In this document: piece by piece, positions 21,086 through 33,734 of the stretch | How the letters are laid out: each line of letters starts with the position of its first letter | Numbering within the stretch: position 1 is the stretch's first letter | Assembly: GCA_002049455.2 (NCBI GenBank) | Contig: KV918824.1 | Coordinates: 62,001 to 126,000 of the forward strand | Direction of reading: 5' to 3' | Origin: Porphyra umbilicalis | Lineage: Eukaryota > Rhodophyta > Bangiophyceae > Bangiales > Bangiaceae | DNA length: 64,000 nucleotides | Program-made: the position numbers and the translations under genes | Notes under the pieces: model-generated | Databases searched by the model: none | What the model saw: only the letters and a program-made list of their open reading frames with translations | Told to the model about the DNA's origin: nothing

Positions 21086-24000
21086 TCAAGCGGTGGCGTC
21101 GTCCGCCATGTCGCCGCCCGCCCCCGCCGTTGCGGCCGCGTCGGGCGCCGGAGCCATCGTTGCAGTGCGCTTCGTAGAGGCATCTGCGACACCGTTCGGC
21201 CCCGTCTCACTCGCGGCAGCGGGGCGCACCACAGGCGCAGCCCCGTCAAAAGTGCCGACCGTCACCACCTCCTTGGCCGGCGCACCAGCCTTGGTCGCAG
21301 CCGGTCGGGCTCGAACTGTGCGTGTGCGCATCGCGTTGACCGGCACCGGCGGGTGCTCAAAGTCGCAACACGACGGCGAGTTGGCGTCGCTGATGACAAA
21401 ACCGCGCCACGGCTCGGTGGTTGTGGGTATAAGCGGGTGGACTGTGATGACCTCCCAGCGCCAGCGGTCGTACCAGCCGTTTTTCTTGCGGCGGCGCTTG
21501 CGACGGACGCCAGCGGCTATCTGCTCGAGCTCAGCGCGTACGAAAGTAGCAGCGAGGACGATGTGTCCCATCGTGGTATACGCGGTGTCCTTGTTTCCCA
21601 GACCGGCCGGCAGGCGGATGCGGTCCGTGACGCCGAGGTGGATGAACATCTCTTTGACAGCCGCCAAGATCCCGTCATGACCGTCGTCCGAGCAAATAAA
21701 GCGCGGCCGCACGGGCGCGTTGCGCTGCTCCTGGGTGATCTCGTCCTCGTCCTCTGGTAGCTTGTTCATGTTCTCCAACCAGGTAGATGCCACCTGCCTC
21801 TGCATGGACTTGGCAGTGGAACCCACCGTCGTGAACCACACCGGTACGATGCGCTTCTTGATCGCCTCCAACACATGGGAAATGGACTGGGTCATGGGCT
21901 GGTACGCGCGGATGACCTGATCCGCCTTCTTCTTGGCTGCACCGGCCGTCGTGGCGGCCCCGGCTTTCTTGGTCCCGCCGACCTCATCGTTTGAGGACGA
22001 GCTTGAGTCCGAGCCGGAGCTCGCCTCGGAGCCCGAGTTGGTACCGCCGTCGGCACACGTCGTCTTGCGCTTGGCCTTCCCCTTGTCCTTGCGCTTCGAT
22101 TTGACCTTGGCCTTCGACGCAGCCGCGCGCTTGCGCTTGGTGGGCGACGATATGTCGGAGGTGAGGAAGTCGTAGGCCTCGGGGGCATCGACATCGAGGT
22201 CGGACATCGTCTCCTCCATCAGCATCTCCCAATCGGCATCCGTATCTGGCACGACGTCGTTTGTGATGGTCGCCCCTCCGACATGGCCAAAAAAGCGGGA
22301 CTTGACGCGTCGGCGGATGGACAGCATCTTGAGCGTGCCCTGCTGCTTGACAGAAACCACCTTGCCCGTGGCTGCCAGACGCATCTGGGCGTCCGAGAGC
22401 AGCGGCGCGCCGCCCCCAAGCGTCACCCCGCAGATGTCCTTGAGCTCCGCGTCCTCAGAGTACTCTCCGTCAGAGTCCACAAACCCCCGAAAGAGACGCC
22501 GTGTAGGTGACGGCACCGTCACGGGCGCCGCTTCTTTGATGCGGCCGACTTGAACTCCCAGGTTCTGCATAGCCAGGCCCTAAGTCTGCAACTTGTTCCC
22601 AACGGACTTGCCGGCGTCCGCCAGGGTGCCCACCATCCGGTTCATTCCCGAGAGCATTCGCATAATCTCGGTACCCGAGACACCTTCCACGACCGCTTCG
22701 GCGTCAATCGCCGCGAGGGGCTCCCCGTCGGCCCCACGTGGCGCACCAGCGCCGGAAGCGCGGCCACGGGAAGGACGCCGAGCACGCACAGGCGGCAGTG
22801 TCGAGCCCGGAAGGGCGGCCAGTGGGGCGGCCGCACTCGCAGCCGGCAGAATAACCACGCCCACCGGACCCGCCGTGTCACCCACGGAGCCGCCCGAGAC
22901 ATATGAGACAGCAGCCGAGGCGAGACCTCGGTGAGCACGTCCAGCGGGCGCCTGAGTGGGGGAGGCGCCGCCAGAGACAATGCGGGAGGCCTGTCCACGG
23001 GAGGCGTGACGAGAATGGGCCAGCGGGTTCGCCGTGCGCGGAACGGGGCCCGATGGGGCATCCACGCTCGGGGCCGAGGAAGCGGCGGCACTCGTTCGCG
23101 GCGGGGCCACGTCGGCCAAACCAGGAGCGAGGGCACCCGGGCCCGCCGCTCGCGACGACGTCGTCCGTGGGCGAGGCGGGCCAGTGCGGCGCCCCGCTCG
23201 CACTAACGCCGGCGGGGTCGTTGAGCGCTCCACCGCAGACGGCGTCGTCGGAGATGTCAGCAGCGGTGCACGCGATCCAAGCATGCGAGGAGGGGACGAC
23301 GTTGGCGGAGTTGTAGACAAGGGCCCAGCGCCAGTACGTGCTTCCGCCGCAGTCCCCGTGGGACCCGCTTCCGGCGAGGCCGCGGCCGCCATCACCTCCA
23401 CTGCCAAGCTCGCTGCAATGGCCGCGTCGTCAACCGGGGCGACGGCTCCCACCATCGTCATGGTAGCGGCCGGCGTTTACAAAATGGAGGTCTGACCGTG
23501 CCCGGCCTCCGCCGCCGTCACGGGTGCCGTCGGTGCGGCCGCAGCCGCCGCAACGTTGCCGTCCTCGCCAGCGTTGACGCTTACTGCCATGGCGGCAAAG
23601 GAGCCGACCGCATGCTGCTGGGAGGACTCCCCAAACATCTGCATCGGTGCCGTGGCCACCGGCATGGCGGTAAAGGGGGCGGGCGCCCCCGGAAAGGGGG
23701 CGCCGTATCCCTGCATGCCCGGCACCATCGCCATGTTGGGCATGCTGCCGTAGTAGCCCATCGATGAAGGCATCCCCGCGGCCGCCGCCATAGAGGGAAA
23801 GAACGGGAACAACGACGTGTCAAAAAGCGGCGGCGGGGGAGGCGCCGAGAACTCCACCATAGGAGGCATGTGAGAACCGTCCGTGCCCAACAATGCACCG
23901 CCCGACGACGACACCGGGGGCGCGGCGGAGCTCAAAGTCGGTGGCGGGCCAGGGGGTGAGGCATGCGACACGAGGTGGGTGACGTCGGGGGCCGCGACGG

Positions 24001-24271
24001 CGGCAACAGCCGCCTGGTGGGCGGCAGCAGTCCTCTCGTCCTCGGCGCGACGGTCTTGTTCGTTGGGCGCCATGGACACAGCACCGACACGTGTGGCCTT
24101 GGCAGCGCTCTCAGCAGGTCCGGCCGCGCCACCAATGAGCGGGCGCTTGCCGCCTCTGCCGCCGCGGCCTGTCATTGCGGTGCCAGACGGAGCGTGGGGG
24201 CACGCAGGAGTGGGAGGGTACCAGGAATCAACGGGTGTGGGGGGAACACAGCGAGCAAGTGTTGGCGGCAT
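21086..24271 (-). pseudogene. Unidentified gene interrupted by two in-frame stops
   Basis: One frame runs 3.2 kb with only a TAA (23477) and a TAG (22580) inside. It ends in TGA at 21086. The N-terminal third is Pro/Ala-rich with a Met/Phe/Gly patch (SMGYYGSMPNMAMVPGMQGY). The middle is Ala/Pro/Ser-rich. The last 490 residues contain a Lys-rich basic stretch next to an acidic Ser run (nuclear-like), then a folded-looking part: HVLEAIKKRIVPVWFTTVG, RPRFICSDDGHDGILAAVKE, GHIVLAATFVRAELEQI and a KRRRKK cluster. I recognise no family. It is divergent from the CACTA-like transposase at 26628, so it may be the accessory protein of the same element. Introns could also explain the stops. Confidence 0.5.
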
Positions 24272-24499
24272 GAGTCCATCAGGGACGTGCTCTGCTGCAG
24301 AGGTCTACCACCTGCTTATGAGGAGCACGGACGCTGCCCCAGGCCATCAGCAGCAGTGATACGAGCCGGGCTGGGCTCACAGCCGGCCTTGTTCCTGCGG
24401 GCAACAACGTACAGTGTGACCAAGCAACCCTGCCCGGGAGATGCCGAGCTCTGCCGGGAGAACAGGACGGAAAAGGCGCGAAAATGAGGCAAGCACGAG

Positions 24500-25121
24500 A
24501 TGCCACTCTCAAGCATGAGATACGCAGCACGAGCGAGCGAGCTTGGACGAGGCGGGCGAGGAGCAGGTCAGTCAGCGAGCTGGGGAACACATAACAGCCA
24601 CAGCTAGACTGGCCCTCAAAGAGACACCTTGCGCGCGAGAAAAATGAGCATCTCAATCTGCCCGACAGCACCGTGCTCCAGGGTTGCCAAGCGTCAATAG
24701 AGCACGCCAGGCACGGTGAGGCCAAGCGGCGCGTCCGTCCGCCAGCGTCAACCCACACTGCTCACATGCAAGAGATTATCTAGGCGCGTCAGAGCGTGTC
24801 GGGCACCCCGCAACGCCGCCCAAGCACGAGATACAAAGTACAAGCGAGTGAGCTTCGACAATGCGGGCGAGGTGCAAGTCAGTCAGCGAGCTGGGAAATA
24901 CGTAACAGCCACAGCTCAGCGGACCCTCAAAGAGACGCCTAGCGCGCGGGAAAAATGAGCATCTCAATCTTCCCGACAGCACCGTGGTACTGGATCGCCA
25001 AGCGTCAAAAAGGCACGCCCGACAAGGTGTGGCCAAGTGGAGCGCCCAGCAGTCAGCGTGAGCCCATCCTGCTCGGATGCAAGAAGCTGTCTCGGCGTGT
25101 CAGAACGTGACGGGCGCCCCG
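24500..25121. repeat. Tandem duplication, unit about 311 bp
   Basis: Two adjacent diverged copies with a constant offset of about 311-312 bp. Landmarks are GAGCATCTCAATCT (24645 and 24957), GGCG[CT]GTCAGA[GA]CGTG (about 24782 and 25094) and GAGATAC (about 24517 and 24828). Boundaries are approximate. It lies between two divergent genes and may be promoter or transposase-binding sequence. Confidence 0.75.
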
Positions 25122-26627
25122 CAAGACCGCCCCCGCACACGAGTCGTCGAGCGTGTTCTCGGTCGGTTCTCCGCAGACACAAGTCAACCATCCGCAGGGA
25201 CAGGCGTGGTTGCCTTTCCCCCCCCTCTCCAGACGGCGGGGGAAAGGCAGCATGACGTTCAGCCATCAGGTCCTGGTGTGGGGGCGGCAACCGTGTCATG
25301 GGCTGAGGCGGAGTCTTGGCCCGTGGTGTCGAACGAAGTGGCTTGCATCCACCACGACAACTGGGCCGGTGGAGGTGGCGCGTCCCGCGCACTCGACCAG
25401 GAGATCGAGTCAAGTTGTCGCATTGACCTCGAGCACAGCAATTCGTGATAACAATTTTCTCCTCCAACGATTGTTCGGCCCCCCTTGTAAGTTTTTTAGA
25501 AAACAGGAAGCCGTCCATCAACGAGGGGCACAGTACACTGTTCGCGCACCAAGATATTGCAGGGGGGCTTTCGTGCATCAACTCTTTATCACAATATCAC
25601 CCGTGCTGTCCGCCATGGAGTTCGTTGTCGTGCCGAGTAAACTTAGTCAGACCGGCCGAGCGACCTCACACGTCACGTCGCGTTGGTGAGCTCGGCTTCG
25701 TCTGCCTCCTTCCGCTGTGAGAACCATCACGTCCGATTGCAGCGGACAGCTGCCGGCACTGCTGCTGTCGGACGCCGTGACTGACGACAAGAGAAAGTAT
25801 GTCTCCTGCGCGGCGGGGTCGTGAGGGTGCGTGTCTGCATCACGCTGATGGAGACTCGCACTTGGGTGCCAGCTGCCACAGTTTCGTGGCGCGGCGCCCA
25901 CCCGACAGTACCGTGTCGCTCAAGGCTTGCCGCGCAACGCCGCGTGGAATGCTCACTCTTGCAGCTTCATGGGACGCTGGTCGCAATTTCGCCTCCGTTG
26001 GCTGCATGGCAGCCATTCACCCGGCTATCAATGAAAGGTAAGCATTTGACAGCTCATGAGCAACACTTTTGAGTGACCTTGAGAGCGAGAGACCGCTTGA
26101 TTACTCCGCGTGGGTGCTGAGCTACTGTACTGCGAGTGGCTGCAACGGGGGATTCTCATGCGCATGGCTGCTGGCTTGGCCTAGCTGCTCCTGTACCTTG
26201 ACTCGTGCACCAAAACCATCTCTGGCTTCGTGCCCGTCTCCTTGTGCCGATGGGTAGTCTGTATGTTTATTTTGACTTGCATGCGACGGAGGCACCTTAA
26301 GGACCGCCGTGGCGTTGATTTCCGCCTGTGCTTGTCTACGCAGTTCCGAGCCACGCCTCGTCGCCATACTCGCTTACGCTGTCTCACACCCGGTCTGGCC
26401 CACACCCGCTTCCGTCGCCCGCCTGACGGCGGGCGGCCAGTGTCGCGTGCATCTTGTCCCTCCCTGTGCCTGTCACGCGGCCATTGTTACTCGCGGTTTG
26501 GCACTTGACCGTCCCCCGCCTGCAGAGCTGCAGCCGCCTCAACTGCTGGTGGCCGCCACTCTGTGCATCCAAACAGCTGCTGCACGCACGTTGCTCCCCC
26601 TTGGCTGTTGCCCTAGGGTGAGCGACC
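25122..26627. other. No gene seen; upstream region of the transposase
   Basis: No recognisable protein. It probably includes the promoter and 5' untranslated region of the plus-strand transposase starting at 26628. Confidence 0.35.
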
Positions 26628-29600
26628 ATGTCTGTCCCCCCCCTCCCACCCGACGGCTCCCATGGCGAGGACAACCCGTTGATTCCGGCAGCCCGCAGCG
26701 CCCTCGATTGTCCCACGTGCTTCACTCGGTGCGCGACACGCAGCGGTCTCATGTGGCACCGACTGGGCCATTTACAGGCATCCAATCGCGCTGGGGAGCG
26801 CGGTCGCGGCCGGGCTGCCGGGAGACCTCCACCTCTGACGCCTGCCGGCGCCTACAAGACGGCTACAAGCGGTGGTCCAGCGGCCGAGACGCGCTACTCG
26901 TCGAGCGGCGCCAAGAAGGGCGACACGGATGGGCAGGCGGTCCTCGATGGCGCCGTTGCGGTGGGACCGTCATCGGCTGGGAGCGCTGCCGGCGCTGCGG
27001 AAGCAGCCGTCGCTGGCGGCGGTGCCAACGCCGCCAGGTCACCCGAAGGTGGGAGCCCAAGTGCGGCGGTGTGCCCGGCCGGCGCGATCGGGGGGGGTCC
27101 GGTTGGACCCGCTGCTGGAATTTCGGGACGGGAGCAGGCGCGCACCCTCGACGCGGCGGCCGCCGCCGCGGACAACACGGCCGGCCCGGCCACGAACGGC
27201 GGCTGCAGTGCTGAAGAATCACCGGCGGCCGGTGTTGACTCTGCCGGCATTTCGGTGGATGCGGGCCACCCTGCAGCCCCTGGTGCCGCTGCCCGGGCAG
27301 CACTAGACCCCAAGCACATTGAAGAAGGTGTCAAGCGACACATCGAGTCGCTATTGGCAGTCTCTCGCCATGCGGTCGCAGGCACCGATGCCGGTCGCGG
27401 ACGTAAGAGGCGCCGACTCGACGGTGGGGGCGCGTCGGAGGCGGTGGAGTACACTGAGACGACGGTCTCTACGGCAGTGCAAGCCCTATACGAGGAGGAG
27501 GAGGACTGGAAGCACTCGACCCCGCTCGTCGACCGCCGCAAAGGCTGGCGGCCTGGCCGGTCTAATTCCTCCCGCTTGTGCGCCGTACAGCGGTTTTCCC
27601 TGGAGAGTGGAGGCGGGGGGCTGTCGCTCGAGGGTATTGAGAAGGTGTGGGACCTGTTAGATACGTGGGACCGCACGAAGCCCGGGATGCCGATCGATGG
27701 CGGGCACGACGACACGATTAGGGACTCATTCAACTCTGTCAGAGACTTCAAGATCGCGGTGCGGGACGACGTAGACGATGCCGCGCTGGGCGCCGGGTGG
27801 CTCAAATGCCCGCTCCTTGTCGACGGCCAGACGTTTGTCGTCTTTTTCCGGCCAGTCCTCGACGTGATTCTCGACATGCTCAAGCGTGGCAAGGACGTGT
27901 GCCTCTGGAGCGGCGAGACCGGCCCAGCGCCGCCCTTCAGCAACCGCGAGACGCCGCTGGATGGCGACGCGTTTCGCCTTAACGAGCAGGAGCTCATGGC
28001 GGAGAAGAAGGACGGCACGTGTTTCGTGCTCGGGATGCACGTGTACATTGACGCGAGCCAACTGTCATGGTCTGGTGGTACGTTTTCTCGGATTCAAGAG
28101 AGGGGAGCAGTACTGCGGGTGGGACTGGTGTCAGACGAGCACTGTTGTGTAGGTAGAGTGGTGCTGTACCCAATGCTGGAATGACCACACTCGGTACAAG
28201 TTGAGCCTAATAATGTATTGCATCGCTACGACACCCTCGTTTCCCTTCGTGTCTGGCTTTCGCGTCACTTCGTTTGGTCAGCTCACAAGCTGTACCCCCT
28301 TCGTGTCCGCGTTGTCAACGTCGTCACCGGGGAGGCAGAATGGGAATCAATTGCCTACATACCGCTGGTACGCAAGCAGAAGGAGCCGCCGGCTGAGGTT
28401 CGTGGCCGAGAGCCCCGCGGCGCCATTCTCAGCGAGTCCTGTACTTGGCTTTTCGCACCACTGTCGTTGCAAGCCACGTCGGTGTCCTGTATGAGCACGA
28501 GGGCAAGAGGCTTGTGGCCTTCCCCCGCCTCCTGCTCTACATGAGCGAACAGCCCGAAGAAAAGGCTGTGTTATGTTTGAAGGGTGGCAGTTGCCAGCAC
28601 CCGTGCTCTACCTGTGTTGTTCGGGTCGACTCGGCCGGGGCCCCAGCCGCGCTGAGCGCCGAGGAGCGCAACGCGGTGCTGACAGTTAAGCGGCAGCTGG
28701 AGGGGGCGGCGCACAAGCGCTACCAGAGGGAGAGCGTACGGCGCACCGAGCTGCAGGCGATGGACAGCGCCCACAACCGGGTGCCTGTGGTGGCTGGCAT
28801 GGCCGGCATGACGACGGCACCATTCCTGCTGTATAAGTGTATTGGATTTGATGCCCTTCACGCATGTTGGTTCCTCTCTTCTCTCTGCATGGTCGCATGC
28901 AAGCTTTAACCGTGGAATGGCGGGTGCTTGTCGTGGCCGTGGTGGGTGGCCGTGGCTGGCCATCGGTGCTCCTGGAGTTTTCCTTGTGACGTGCCCGTCT
29001 AACTGAGAGGTGCTTACGTTGTGGACCCACATGCTCCCCTTCTTGCTGCCCGATACAACCTCCTCTTGCTCATCCAGGTTCTGGAGTTGGGTGTCACGCG
29101 CCTGCTAGTGCATCGGCTTGTGCGCGTTTTCCCGTACATCTGTGAAGGGTACTATCCCCTATGTGAGACGATTTGGGCGACGTTCCGAGTGGCCAACAAG
29201 CGGATCGAGTTCATGGGTCGGCGTAGCAGAGCTAGCCGAGTGCCACCTGGGTATGCTGTAATCGCTCTCTTGCGTGGCAGGGACTTATTGTGCCCTTTTG
29301 GCACCGCGTGCGTGCGGCGCCGCGCGCGCGGTCGGGATGAACTGTTGCCTTCTCGCTTGTTGGATGTGTGGAGTCGAGGCGCCCGCGGTCTTCTGAAATT
29401 GAAGGAGACTGGGTGCTCCTGTCCCTCTGCACCGAGCTGATCTGGTACGATTCCCATCTCTGATCAATGCGTGTGCTCGGACTCCCCGCAGGTACATTGC
29501 TCCAGAGGGTGACAAACAGGCAACGTTCACAGAGGCCGACCAGCGAGCGGGCGTGTTTGTTCTTGCGTACGCAGTGGCTGCTATCTTTGGCCGCGGCCGG

Positions 29601-31132
29601 CCTCGTCCGATCAAGGACAAAAGCGGTGCCGACAAGGGCGCTACTGCCGGTCGTGACCAGGCGGCAGCTGGCCCAGCGGCAGCTGGTCGCAACGGCGGAC
29701 GCGCATGCGGCCGGGTGTAAAAGCGAGCCAGGAAGCCCGCGGCGGCCAATCCAGTCGATGGCAGCGACGGCGGTGGTCTCTTCGGCGGTAAGGACCCTGA
29801 TGACGATGAGGACCTACCCACGGGCTTCAAGTTCGACTGGGTGGCGTATCGGGCGGCATTTGGCGAGACCCCCATGGAGGATGCCGTCCCATCATGTTTG
29901 CGGAATATGCCGAGCTTTACGCCCGCATTGCTGGGTGGACGACCTCCTCCACCCCCGAGCCCATGTCGCTTGAGGAGGGTCAAGACATCCAGAAGCAGGC
30001 CGCCCACTTCGTGCTCAACGTCATGTCGCCCATCCTCGGTTATGTGCACACGAGCAAGGTGCACAAGCTCCTGGCTCACACCCCGGACTCGATCCGCTAC
30101 CACGGTCACTTGCGGCACGGCAACACGAGCTCCAACGAGGAGGCCCACAAGTTGGACAAACGTTTTTACCGCCGGACCAACATGGCCATCGACACGTTTA
30201 CAGGGCAGTTGGTGCGTCAATCGCAAGGCGCCCGCGAGATTGGGCTACGCAACGACCATGCCGACGCCCACGATCGTGCCACGCTCCGGCTTGTTCCACC
30301 GCTAGTCGGCCCTCGCCGCGCGGGCTCCGCAGGTGGCAACGCGCCCCCTGTTTCCGGCAGTGAGGGGGCACCTGCGGCTGTACGTGGCAGCGCGCGACCA
30401 ACAACGAGCGGCGTGGAAGCCCCTGACGCTGGCGGCGGGGTAGCGCTTGCGGCTGGCGGTGGGGGAGCGGCTGCCCCAGGGTCCAGTGTGGGCAAGCCGC
30501 GGAGGAGGTCCGCGGATTACCTTACGCGGCAAACCATTGGCGTCCTGGCGCAGCGGCCCGGCCTTTCTGACCTGAGCGCCCTATTCAAGTTGCCCCCAAC
30601 CAGCAGAGTTTCTGTTCTTTCCACCGTGGAGTTCACGGCAATGTTCAACTGCGGCACCAAGAGCAAGCAGCTGCTGCGGGCGTCGCCCCACTTTCGCGGC
30701 TACAGGCCCTGGTACGACGCATTCCTATTTTCTGTTGAGAAGCTGGCGGGAGGGGTTGACGGTGGTCGCACGGGCAGGAGCTCCAAGGATGGCAGCGACA
30801 GCGGCAGCGACGGCGACAGCGCAGATGCAGGTAGAATCCCTGACGAGGTGCACGTCGCGGAGGTGCGCGCAATCATCCGCTGCAAGGAAGATGACGTTGC
30901 CGTTGTCTGCGACATGGACGTGGTGGACTCAGTACCTGGGTGTCCATTTGGGCAAAGGGATTGCATCAGGCTCAAGTGGGCCCTGTCTTCCTCCGGTGGG
31001 AGCATGATACGTGCGGTGCCGCTGAGCCAGGTGCGACGGCTTGTCCATGTCGTCCCCGATTTTCAGGAATTGGCGTCCAGGAAGGGGCTAGCGGCTGCCC
31101 CAGCTGGCCTCCGTTCCCGAGCTGCTGACTGA
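26628..31132 (+). pseudogene. Plavaka/CACTA-like transposase, multi-exon and probably decayed
   Basis: It opens with a C2H2 finger, CPTCFTRCATRSGLMWHRLGH in outline (C-x2-C ... H-x3-H). A variable acidic/basic linker follows, then VYIDASQLSWSG with the first catalytic Asp. A good GT-AG intron (28078-28281) joins this to AHKLYPLRVRVVNVVTG and WESIAYIPLV, the typical continuation. Later come EGKRLVAFPRLLLYMSE and CQHPCSTC (CxxC), GFDALHA, LELGVTRLLVHRLVRVFP after another likely intron, and TSKVHKLLAHTPDSIRYHG with NEEAHKLDKRFYRRTN, a conserved C-terminal signature. The end is TGA at 31132. Coding signal changes frame near 28440 and around 29700, where a TAA-bearing stretch occurs, so further introns or frameshifts exist. 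Family: CMC superfamily DNA transposases. Activity is doubtful. Confidence 0.7.
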
Positions 31133-31690
31133 CGCGCCATGCGTTATTTTATCAATGAGTTTTATCCGTGGGCTTGACGGGGAGTGGAGGGGGGCGACGG
31201 CGGGACGACGTGTGGGGCCGGGAGCTGGTGTGCTGAGAGCGGATATGGACGGGGCGGGCGTGTGATGCTCGACCTCAACGTTTTTCAGCCTGTCTTCTGT
31301 GCATGTCCTTCGACGGCTGCTGCCAGAGCGTACCGCACAACGGAGCCCCCAACGCCGCCGCCACACCACTGCCGCGCCCAGAAGTGACAGCGGCGTCAGT
31401 GATGGCGCCAGCGGCAGCCATTGTGCAACACGTGACCAAGGTGCACGGCCGCGAGTGGCAGCCGTCCAAGTGTCTTGGCCGCGATGGGCGGCCGCCTCCG
31501 GCGGCAACGGTCAGCAGCGCAAACGGTGGCGAGCAGCAGTGTCACGGGCACGTCCGTCGCCGACCCGTGCCCGACCGCGGTGGCGGACCCCAAACAGCCG
31601 GCGGCGATGGCCTCGTCCACGGACACCCTGCGCCTCGCCCCGTAGAATCGGGTCGAGTCGTAGGTGGCTGTGTCGTCGACAGAGTCAACG
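31133..31690. other. No gene seen
   Basis: Downstream flank of the transposase. No conserved coding frame. Confidence 0.35.
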
Positions 31691-31691
31691 T

Positions 31692-31935
31692 TGTGCACCA
31701 GGAGCATCGAGACGCGGGAGGGGAGCGGCGGTGGCGGCGGAGGCGGCGGTCTACAGCTCGAACCGCGATGCTGACGTCGGGGGGGGGGGGGGGTGCACCA
31801 GGAGCATCGTGACGTGGGAGGGGAGCGGCGACGGCGGCGGAGGCGGCGGTCTACAGCTCGGACCGCGACGCTGACCGCGGGGGTGGCGGAGGCGGCGGTC
31901 TACACGTCCGACCGCGACGCTGACCGCGGGGGGGG
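31692..31935. repeat. GC-rich minisatellite, unit about 100 bp, with G runs
   Basis: Two long and one partial unit, each with GTGCACCAGGAGCATCG, GGGAGGGGAGCGGCG, GGCGGAGGCGGCGGTCTACA and ACCGCGA[CT]GCTGAC, separated by G runs of up to about 16. Confidence 0.75.
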
Positions 31936-32253
31936 GGTGGCCCGACGTGGGCTCGTTGCGCGCGACGAGCCGACGTCGGTGACGACCGTCGGCTGGTCGG
32001 TCGTAGCCGCCAAGATTTGGCGCTTCCCCCGCTTGCCTGTGCCAAGTCTCAGCGCTGAGCGACACAGACCCGCGAGCGTCGAGACTGGCTCGCTGTACAC
32101 ACAGCACCATCCAATGAGAAGAGCTCCTGCCAGACCGGCACGTGCGGTGCTGCGGATTGCGGCTCTCACGATTCCGGCGGCAGAATCGCTGTCGCTCAGG
32201 TGCCGGCTCAGATTTGGTCTCTGTTCCCATCGCTTTCATGTTTGCGATGCGAC

Positions 32254-32400
32254 CGTCGATGGTTACATCGAGGGCGGTTTTCGACAGCCCGATGCCTAAT
32301 CGCAGCGTCGATGGGGCCTCGATGGAAAATAGTCCAAAGGAGACGATGCACACGCTACATCGGCTTGGCGACTCAAGCTCGATGGAGCTCCAGTCAGACG
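32254..32400. repeat. Second TCGATGGA-type cluster
   Basis: Contains CATCGAGGGCGGTTTTCGA, close to CATCGAAGGGCGATTTTCGA at about 20342, in the same orientation, plus several CTCGATGGA copies. Probably a related small repeat. Confidence 0.5.
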
Positions 32401-32576
32401 ACCCGACTTCCCCAAGCACGATCTCAACTACATGAAACGTGGCACACTAAGTATTACGCGGAACAATTACGCCCTTTGACATGTTGCGTCCAACCTGAAC
32501 GCTCCAGCATTCAAGTGAATCAGGTTTAATTCCGTTCATGTTTGGCAAACCAAACCAAACGCTGACAACCCTGTGT

Positions 32577-32606
32577 GCCTCAGACCGAGCTCAGTCTGAG
32601 GCACCC
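32577..32606. repeat. Hairpin shared with the foldback element
   Basis: GTGCCTCAGAC[CT]GAG with its inverted partner, the same palindrome as at 19211-19240 apart from one or two bases. Probably a fragment or relative of that element. Confidence 0.7.
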
Positions 32607-33734
32607 GTGGATGGGGTTGCCCAATTGGTTCGCGCGGCCGAACCAGTTCATCCGATGTTTTCGGTGGCCAATAACCAGTTTTTAAACGGGTTAGTTGGGC
32701 AAGGGCGAGCGCCAGCCACAAATGAGACTGGGTGACGGTCGCAGCCACACAAGAGGTGAGAAGTGCGCGGACAGCCCGAACGGCAATCTCAGCCGTGTAG
32801 GCCCGTCCCGGGCATGGGCAATCCACTCTTCCAGGCCTCGCCGACCCAAGCGCACAGCGCGTTGCTCGCTCTTCCTTATTTAATCCTCGTGTCAAACGCG
32901 AAGTTTCCTGAGGAAAATTCTGGGGATCGTTTTTCGACTGCAGCCACGTCGATCCTAGTGGTCGCGATAACCGATTTCTGAGATCATCCAGTAACGATCT
33001 CAGGACCGAAGCAGAAAAGTCCTCCGGTTCTTTCGTGGATCTATCTTGATATGGTCCTTTAACTAGAATGGGATGAGGCAAAGAACCTTTCAGTCAGAAT
33101 GACCTGGGAACTATTTTTGCGCTTCAGTACCCGTGTTCTTCAGAACTGTTCCGCGGATCATATCAGGATCGGACCTGGACCGCTCGGTGGATAGTTCGCG
33201 AGAACAAACGAAAGACCGAGCACCGAACTGACCGTCGGATCATCTCGCGGATGATCTGACTTCTTTTTTGCCATCCGATCAGCCTCGCGGAAGCAAGATG
33301 GTCTTTGACAAATGCTCTGAACCTGTCGCATGGATAGACATGAGGATAGTCACCAGACTAAGGGAGATCTCCGATGAGGCCAGTGCAGCGGCCCGTATCC
33401 GGACCTGGACTGCGGGCACGAGCGAAACTGATCTTGCGTGCATCGACGTCCTGCATTTTGTCAAGCGCGCATGTTGCTCTCTTCCTACCCTTCGACCGAT
33501 AGACTTGGCTTCGTCGTGCGTGGTCCCCTTGACTCGTCCTGTCCCTCGTCGCCCGCCTGCCCACTTCTTGTTACCGCCGAGCTGTGTCACTCGTACCGCC
33601 AGAGCTCGATTCGATTCCACTTATGCCCTTTTGCGGCCCCTCGTACCGTCCTTGCCTACGATACCTGCTTTCGTCGACACTCTTCTATCACTTACTATCG
33701 CCTCGCAGCCGGCTCTCGCTGGGGGCTCGAATAA
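32607..33734. other. No gene seen; less GC-rich flank with small hairpins
   Basis: The base composition is clearly lower in GC than the surroundings. Hairpins lie at about 32978-33003 (CTGAGATC ... GATCTCAG) and 33236-33258 (GATCATC ... GATGATC). GGATCAT-like words recur here and again at 47360-47890. No coding frame supported before 33735. Confidence 0.4.
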
